Below, piece by piece: positions 9,799-17,307 of a DNA stretch of 20,339 nucleotides. Source of the DNA: Chromera velia. Its lineage: Eukaryota; Sar; Chromeraceae. A program made the translations under genes and the position numbers. The DNA is taken from contig JAHBMJ010002300.1 of assembly GCA_018398765.1 (NCBI GenBank), positions 1 through 20,339 of the forward strand, written 5' to 3'. Position 1 is the first letter of the stretch. Every line of letters begins with the position of its first letter. Under the pieces are notes generated by a model. The model had not been told where the DNA came from, searched no databases, and saw nothing but the letters and a program-made list of their open reading frames with translations.

Positions 9799-9843
<45 letters not shown>
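9799..9843. repeat. (CAG)15 trinucleotide repeat
   Basis: Fifteen perfect CAG units. A minus-strand open frame across it would encode polycysteine or polyleucine, but no gene-like sequence flanks it, so I regard it as a non-coding microsatellite. Confidence 0.9.
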
Positions 9844-9846
<3 letters not shown>

Positions 9847-11280
9847 GGCATGGAAATACAGACAGCATTGCAAGTTGGTCTTGACTCCTTTACGGGACTG
9901 TTCAAGAGAACAGGGTCCAGAGCTTGAACCACAAACGCTCCTTTCCCTTTCCTTGATCGCCCTCCCTCCTTTAAACATTCTAAGGGCCTGTCCAACATTC
10001 AACCGAATTGATCGAGCTACGTGAGTACGTGAGTGACGCGACTTGGCATATACTGCATGCCAGTGTGGGGGACAAAAAATGGATCATGCATGCGTGGAGT
10101 ACAGGAAGGATCGATGAAACCTTGCAAGGGACACACCGGCGACGTGAAAAACAGCGAAGAGAGACAGACAACAAGGCACATGCATGCATACAGGTAGGCA
10201 GAAGCGTCCATGTGCATGCTCACCACGCACGCTGGCCTGGACACGTTTGCACCACACACACATTGCATTCACACACAGTGACCATACGCATACGTGACCC
10301 TTCCATGCTGCACTGCCAGTGAGTGCTCCTCAGCAGCCCTCCCTCCCGCCCCTCCTGCCTGGATGGAGGCTGCTCGCATCTTCACTCGCTGCATGCATGC
10401 ATGGGTCGCCAATTCATTGTCGCATGTACCAACTCACTTCAACAGGGTCGGCCACCCGCCCCTGGTCTTCTTCAGCGCGACTCGATCATCATGCCATGCA
10501 GTTCGGGGAATACCGGGTGCATGCAGATTCTGGAAGGTCGACAGAATTGCCCAACGGCCATCGCGCAAACCTACGCCATGCATAACAGAGGTCAAACAGA
10601 CATCCAGACACACGTGCCGCTGTCCTGCCTGGCAGTACTCGGGTGCATTGGGAGATTCGGCCCTGTGCCTCCCAATGAGGCTACATGTGCATGCTTTGGA
10701 TTGCGATTTTTTGTCCACTTTTTTTGAACTTTTTGGTTGTAAGATCACTCACTGCGCGCTCGATCGATCGATCAATGAATGAATCGTGGAAACGATCAAA
10801 TCGAGGCACGATTGTCCTTTCGCACAAGGAAGGCCGGTGCATGCACTCACTCACCGTCGACCGATCGTGGCTGACTCACTCACTCTCTGACGAACAAACA
10901 AACGAACAACAACAAGAAGAAGAACAAGAAAAAGAAGAATAAGGGTAGGAATGGAATTTCAATTCTCTCTTCTCAAGCAGTCTTCCTTTCACCAGAAGAG
11001 ACTCTTTTTTGACCAAAAGACGACGAAAGTATGCAATCAAAAGTGAAAGTTGCAAGAGACGCCAGCATCGGAAAGTTGATTGAACCAGGCTCCCCAAGAC
11101 ACCCCCCTGTTTGTACCTCTCCCCCCCGCCCTGTCTGAATTCATCAATTGTGCTCGGCCCATCAAGGCAATCCAACGCATCAAGTCAACGTTTTGAGGCT
11201 CTCATCCTTTCACCTCTCTTTCTTTCTTTCATTCATACATATGTCTGCATCTTTCTCTGTGCAGCTCTTTTCCAAAATTC
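9844..11280. other. TGCATGC-rich intergenic region between convergent genes
   Basis: No frame here has recognisable protein features. The stretch is dense in GCATGC/TGCATG words (about 10047, 10085, 10180, 10390, 10510, 10575, 10690 and 10838) and in CA/CACA runs. It probably includes the 3' UTR of the minus-strand gene that stops at 11281. No terminator or polyadenylation site could be fixed. Confidence 0.45.
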
Positions 11281-11323
11281 TCATTCAAAGACTTGGTCGC
11301 TTTCCTCCCGAGGCTCCCCACTG
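11281..11323 (-). CDS. Last exon of GPS membrane protein: acidic cytoplasmic tail
   Basis: A 43-nt exon after the acceptor CTGTGTGCAG, read in the phase left by the previous exon. It completes a Ser codon and encodes SGEPREESDQVFE then TGA. A short acidic tail directly after the final helix is a sensible end for a membrane protein. The exon is small, so the support is phase and splice motif only. Confidence 0.5.
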
Positions 11324-14300
11324 CTGCACACAGGCACGACCCAGCCAGCGGCGGTGAGACCATCGACTGACTGCACCGGTTCATATCCTCTCTGTCGTTC
11401 TCGTAGTGGAGACAGGTGAGGGAAGGAGAAGAGACCAGGTACCAGGTTGAACAGAGGGTCCAGGAGGCACGTCCGCAGGGCCAAACTGCATACAAGGAAA
11501 CATGCATGCATGCATGCATGCATGCACTCTCTGTCATTTCACCATTCAATCCGGCAGGCAGGCATAAAGGATTTCAGAGAAGAGGGCGCGAGGGGGAAGG
11601 GAAAAACGGGGAAAAAATGTTCTTCATTAAAAAGACGCATCATCAAAAGCTGGAGGGAAGTGAAAAAGGAGACATTGAAAAGGACAAAGACCAGCAAACC
11701 TTTTTTTTTTAACCCAACTTTCTCACTGCATGTACATCTCTTTGTCCATTTCGGTCGAACGGACCCCTAGTCACCCAGACAGAGACAGAGATACAGACAG
11801 AGGCAAACACGTTCAAACAAGCAAAAGGACAGACAGACACACAGAAAGAGACAGCCACCTTCAAACAAACAAGCAAAAGGACAGATAGACACACAAAGAA
11901 TGGGGAAACAGGCAACTAGGAAAGGAAACTGTCCACAAAGACCCATGGATTCAGACTGCATGTAGGTCAAAGAGGGGTACGTGCTGCATGGTTGATGGAA
12001 AGACAGAGACAGCTAGACTCATCTGAAAAATTTATTCAATCACACCGCCCTCTCAACTTGCGTTTGTCTTTTCATCTCTCAGTGAAGCCGACCCGTAGTC
12101 ACCCATACAGCTAGAGACCGAAACCGACAGATGCTTTCAAACAAGCAGACCGACAGACAAACAAACAGACAGACAGACAGCCAGACAGACCTCAACGCTA
12201 CTGCCTGAAAGATGCCCAGAAGGACTGTCATGACGACTTCCATCCCCAGGAGGAACACCAGGCCCACGCTGTGTTCGTGCCAGATGTTCTCAAGTCTCCT
12301 CTCTCCCCACAGCCCTGCGTCCTCGTCGCCCAACCAGAGGACTAGGTAGAAACCGAAAAGTACTCCCACGAAGCAGACGCAGGTGAAGCCAAGAAAGATC
12401 TGAGAGGTCTTTTCATGCCCCCGGGTGTGTGCGTACAGTGCCACACAGTCTCTCATATTCAGTCGCACCCTCGGGGCACTGCTGGAAAGGGAGGGCCCAA
12501 ACGAGTGGTACAACAGACGCTTCGCCCCCCCTGCGTGCGAACGGTCCAAGAACGAGGATGCTCGTTTCAGGCTGCTACGTTTCATTCCACCAGACCTTCT
12601 GAGTGTCTGCGCAGCTTCTCTCTCTCTGCCAGCGTATACGCCGAGCTCAACCGGAAGTGCGGCGGCGGGGCCAACGAAGGCCCCATCAGGCACCTTTCCG
12701 CACGTCTCCTCGCTTGCCCAGACTGCACACACCAAACTGCGAGCAACTACTGCGACCAGCAGAAGTCCTACGAGATGGGATATGAAGGCCTTCAGAAAAG
12801 CGGGGGGGGCAAAGGCCTGCAGGTCGTGGAAACCTGCGATGGAGAAGCCCGTCGGGGCCGTAGTGGACGTGGCGGGTCTGTACACGGAGAGTCGCTGGTC
12901 TGTTTCATCGAGGAGGACGACGCCGTTGAGGCAGATGAGGACGCACCAGGAGAACAGGACCCGAGTCACGAAGACGAGGGCATCCAAGAGGGGCGACAGG
13001 TCGAACACAGAGGTCGACAGCCGGCCTTGGACCAGTCGGAGCACTGTATGACTTCTCGTCACGCATTGTCTGCACACACGCAGGGTTTTTGAACTTCAAA
13101 ACCAGAAGGCCCTTTCCGAATACACAAAGAGTACTCCAGACAGGGAAATGACGCTTGAAACAAGAAGAAGTGCAAGAATTAAAGACATGAATTGCAAAAG
13201 AAAACAAAAAAGCGTCCGGATAAGGAGACTTGGAGCCTCTCACAGATCTGCAGCGAGAGGAATCCTGGAGCTCAAAGGAAGGAATCAGAGGCAGCAGACA
13301 GAAGAGGAAAGAAATTGCTCCTGTACAAAGAGCAGAGGTGACGGAGAGAGCGATTAAAAAACAAAAAGGTGAAAGAGAAGGAAAATGCAATTGAGGTCCG
13401 AGAGCGTGTCGAATTCAATGTACTAGAAAACACAAAAGGATGGGCATCGATCGCAGACTGGAGCGTCTACTGTGGAACTGGCAAAGTGGACTCGCAGACT
13501 GACGCAGAGGCACACAGAACGAACCAACATACATGCTGACAGATAGACTGACTGATTGACTGACTGACTGACACGAAAAGAAAGGCGGGCGTCCAAAAGA
13601 TCCACCGGCACCTGCACACAAATAGACCCCTACGTCAAAAATCCATCCATCCATCCATCCATCCATCCATCCATCCATTACTCGTCCGTGAGTACACCTC
13701 CATGTGCATTTATTATTGCATCGATCAGAAGATGAAGGGAAGCGAAGAGAGAAGGACCTCTTCTGCGTCAGCCAGAAAAAAAAGGTAACTCGGTACTCGA
13801 AAGAAAAGAAGCTGCAGGAGAGACAAATGGCCTCCGAAATCATCTCATGCAGCTTTCTTTTGCCGGACAACAAAACCCCCTATTTTCTCTAGCTCCCTTC
13901 TGACAGGCAGACCGACGAGACGGACTGACTCACGTACCTGAGAGGAACTATTGCCGGTCTGGAGATGTCCAAAGGCGCCACGACGGCCATAGGGGCAGCC
14001 ATGCGCATGCTCAGATGCTTTTCGGGCCTTCTTGTGTCCCTGTGGTGTTTCACTCCCCTCTTCATTCTCCTGAGCTCCCTCTTGAGACTCAAAGCCAAAC
14101 TCGATACAGTGTCACCCCCCTCTGGCGTCGAGGCGATCGGTGTGCCTCTCGCCCCGTGCCCTGCTTTGCTGAGCACAAGCATCTCCCGTTGGGCACGCGA
14201 AAAGCGTCGGTTGGGTGTCGGTGTCTGGCTGACGGGTGTCATCTCAGACAAGGGAGAATCTGAAATTGATTGTCTCGAATCCGCCAGCTCTCGCAGAAAT

Positions 14301-17268
14301 CCCATTCCTTTCCGGTGCGCCGAAGAGTCCTGGGGGAAGAATTTGGAGGTCGTCGGAGGGGTTTTGGAACTCGAAGACGTGGACTCTCTCAGGCTGAGAC
14401 TGGGGCCTTTCGGTCGCTGTCTCAGGTCCTCCTGTGGCTTCTGTTGATCCAGAATCGCTGTGAGGCCCTGAAAGCGGAATGCGATGCTGTGCCTGTTTCT
14501 CTCCGGCATTACAACCTCCTCCTGATCTTCTCTTTCTTTTTCTCTTGTCTGTGTGACTGCTTTGAGGCTGCTGCTCTGCCCCATCTGTTGAGATGCAGAC
14601 TGAGTAGAGTGTCGCGATCTGGTCAGTTCTCCAAAGAGCATACGTCTCTCGAGAGGGGAGTCTGACTCGTCGATTTCCTCTTCTGGTACTGTGGGTGCAG
14701 GGGAGAAGAAACGTTCAAGGGTGGCAGCGGCTGGGGGCATCATATCGATTTCTTCGGGAACCGTGGGTGCGGGGGGAAAGAAGTCTCCAGGGGAGTTGGG
14801 GCTCAAAAGGTTGGGGTCTGTGTAGATCAGGGGGCTAGACGGGGCGGGTTGAACCGATTTTCTGTGCTGCTGCTGTACAGGGGAGGGAGTTTTTGGAGTC
14901 GGAACTGAGGGGCGTCCAGACATGATGGGCGGAGTCTGACTTCGGCTTTTTTGATTGCGGTCTCGAGCTTTGTTCTTCTGTTCCTCTTTCTCTTCTTCTT
15001 TGTTGATCTCTTCCAGAATTTGAACGAGTTCGCTGAGACCCTCTGCCTCCTCTTCCTGAATGGTCTCTCCTGCCAGTATTTTCTTCTCGATTTCCCTCAA
15101 AGCTCTGTTGATCCTTCGGGAGTCTATTACCTCCCCTTCAGCGTCCACACAAAAGGCACGAAGCTCTAAGACCTCGCTTCCTCCTCTGGAACTGGAACTT
15201 CTGCCTGAGGCTCTGCTGGAGGACTCGGCTCCATTCTCTCTCTCTTGCTCTTCTTCTCCTGCTGTTGCTGCGAAGTCTGCTGACTCCCGTACGGCCCGCG
15301 CTCTCCAACCTGATCCGAAGACTTGAGAGAAGGAGGATTCCTCCGCAGGGGGGCCTTCATTTGATTGTCCAGCAGGCTGCTTGGTGGTGGTTTTGCGGAA
15401 TCCAAGGGGTGCAAATGACTGTGCTTCTGTAATCGATTTGGAAAAGGAAAAGGAGGAGGGAACAAGCGGGGTCATCTCATCTTCCTCCTCTACTGCTTCA
15501 TCAAAGTCGAAACCGTCAAACCCTGACGAAGAAGCAAAGTCCAACTCGTCTTCCTCTTCTTCCCTCCGTTGTCCAAGAAGCGAAGGGGACCCCCAAGGAA
15601 TCTGAAGACCCCCATCGGGAGACCACACAGACGCAGACAGAGTGTCAGCTGCAGTCTCCTGACTTATCCTTCGATTCTTCCTTTTCCCTTTTCTTGGGGA
15701 CAGAGCTCCTCCTTTGCCTCGGCTTTTCCTCCGGAGAGGAGAAAAGGCGACTCCTTCCTTCCCTTTCCGTCTGGCTCCAGCTGCCGGGCTTCGGTCGTGA
15801 CTGTCTCTTGAAGAAGACCGTTGCGAGTCACTGACGGGAGAAGAATCAGATGAGGCTTCAGAGGATCCCGACTGAAAGGACCTCACAGCGCTGGAACGTC
15901 TTCTATCAGATTGCCTTTCCTCACTGGTCCCCCCGATAGACCAGCGCACAGGATTTGGTCGGAAGAAATTATCTCTACCTGCGTTTTTATTCCATCGAGT
16001 CACCTCAAATCCGACCCCAAATTCTCTGTTTTCTGTCTTTAACAGCTCGTCGAGACGCGTCCAGAATGCGTACTGACGCCTTGAGGAGGCCTTCCCGCCC
16101 GTTGAAGTTGTGTTGAAGGCTTCTCTCTCCATTTGCTGCTCTTTCTTCAGCACCTCCCTCGCCTGACGGACAGATGAGAGATCCGTCACGCCTAACGTCA
16201 TCTCTTGAAGAGACAAACGCAACCAGCAGCGGGAGAGTAAACGGGGACAACAAAAGCACACGCTCCCGCACTTCTGTTTCCGTGTTCTCGCTGCTTTGTC
16301 CCTCTGCGCCTGCTGAAAAGCAAGCACCCTTCTTGGATTGAAGTGCAGCTTCAGTCTGGTGAAATGAACACTCCGTCTGAGGACATCAGTCTTGATCGAG
16401 TATGACTGGATGACGCTCGAGGCCTCTGTACCTTTTCCTTTTCCCCTCACAGCCGCAGCGGCCCCTTCGGTCTTTCCCCTCCGGAGAGGGAAGCTGCCCA
16501 GTGCCCCGACCAAAAACGGTGGGGGGGGGTGAGGGTCAAGGGGGGGGAGGGAGGATTTCTCCAGAAGGTTCGCACTGCAAGAATTAAGGCGGGGGGGGAG
16601 CGAGAGTGAAATTCGAAGCAAGGAACAAATCAAACTGCTCCAGCACCAGCAACGCAGTCGTATAGAGAGGTGCAAGTGCTGAAGAGAGAGTAAGATACGA
16701 CAAGATAACACCGCCGTCACGGTTCATCAAATTGAATCTGTGAGACCAGCCATACAACCACACAGAAAGACCCTTGCTCAGGCAGATCGAAACAGAGGAG
16801 TTGGATGGAACGCAACGTGTGCCCCTTGCAAAGGAGACGTTCATGCATCGACATGGTGAGTGCAAGTTTTGTAGGCTGTCTAGCCGGTCGAGTGATTGCC
16901 TAACAGATTGACTGACAAGACAAGAATGACTCCGAAGAAAAAGAGAACGCTGAGGAGACTGATCGTCAACCAAACCACGTTGTCCCTCTCGTGCTGCTCT
17001 ATCTCCGTCGTTTCCTCAGCCCTCACGGCATTCGGAAGGGACCTTGGCGACTCGCTGTCGGGCGCAATATACTGCATACAAGCGATACATAAATAAATTG
17101 ACGAATCTTTGTATGCCTATAATGAGAACGCCGATTGAATGCAATCACATGATGATGAACTCGTACGCACATGCATTGAGACGCAAAGCAAACAAGCAGG
17201 CAAGCACAGTCTTTGAACGAGCTGTTATGGACGTTTTTCCTTTCATCCTCAAGAAGCTCCAGATCTTT

Positions 17269-17307
<39 letters not shown>

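Noticed and set aside
9648-9998. Minus-strand frame with polycysteine (or polyleucine) tract
   Set aside because: The homopolymer comes from (CAG)15 and the flanks show no protein-like pattern.
10294-10782. Plus-strand 162-codon frame
   Set aside because: Three frames are open over the same stretch and none shows a motif, signal peptide or membrane span. It is not distinguishable from chance.
11266-11415. Plus-strand segment with strong acceptor (CTGTGCAG) and strong donor (GACAG|GTGAGG)
   Set aside because: It looks like an exon, but no neighbouring plus-strand exon could be joined and the translation shows nothing recognisable. It overlaps the better supported minus-strand last exon. An antisense transcript remains possible.
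11324-13937. Two introns of the minus-strand gene have almost the same length (868 and 867 nt)
   Set aside because: I saw no extended sequence similarity between them beyond simple repeats, so equal length is probably coincidence.
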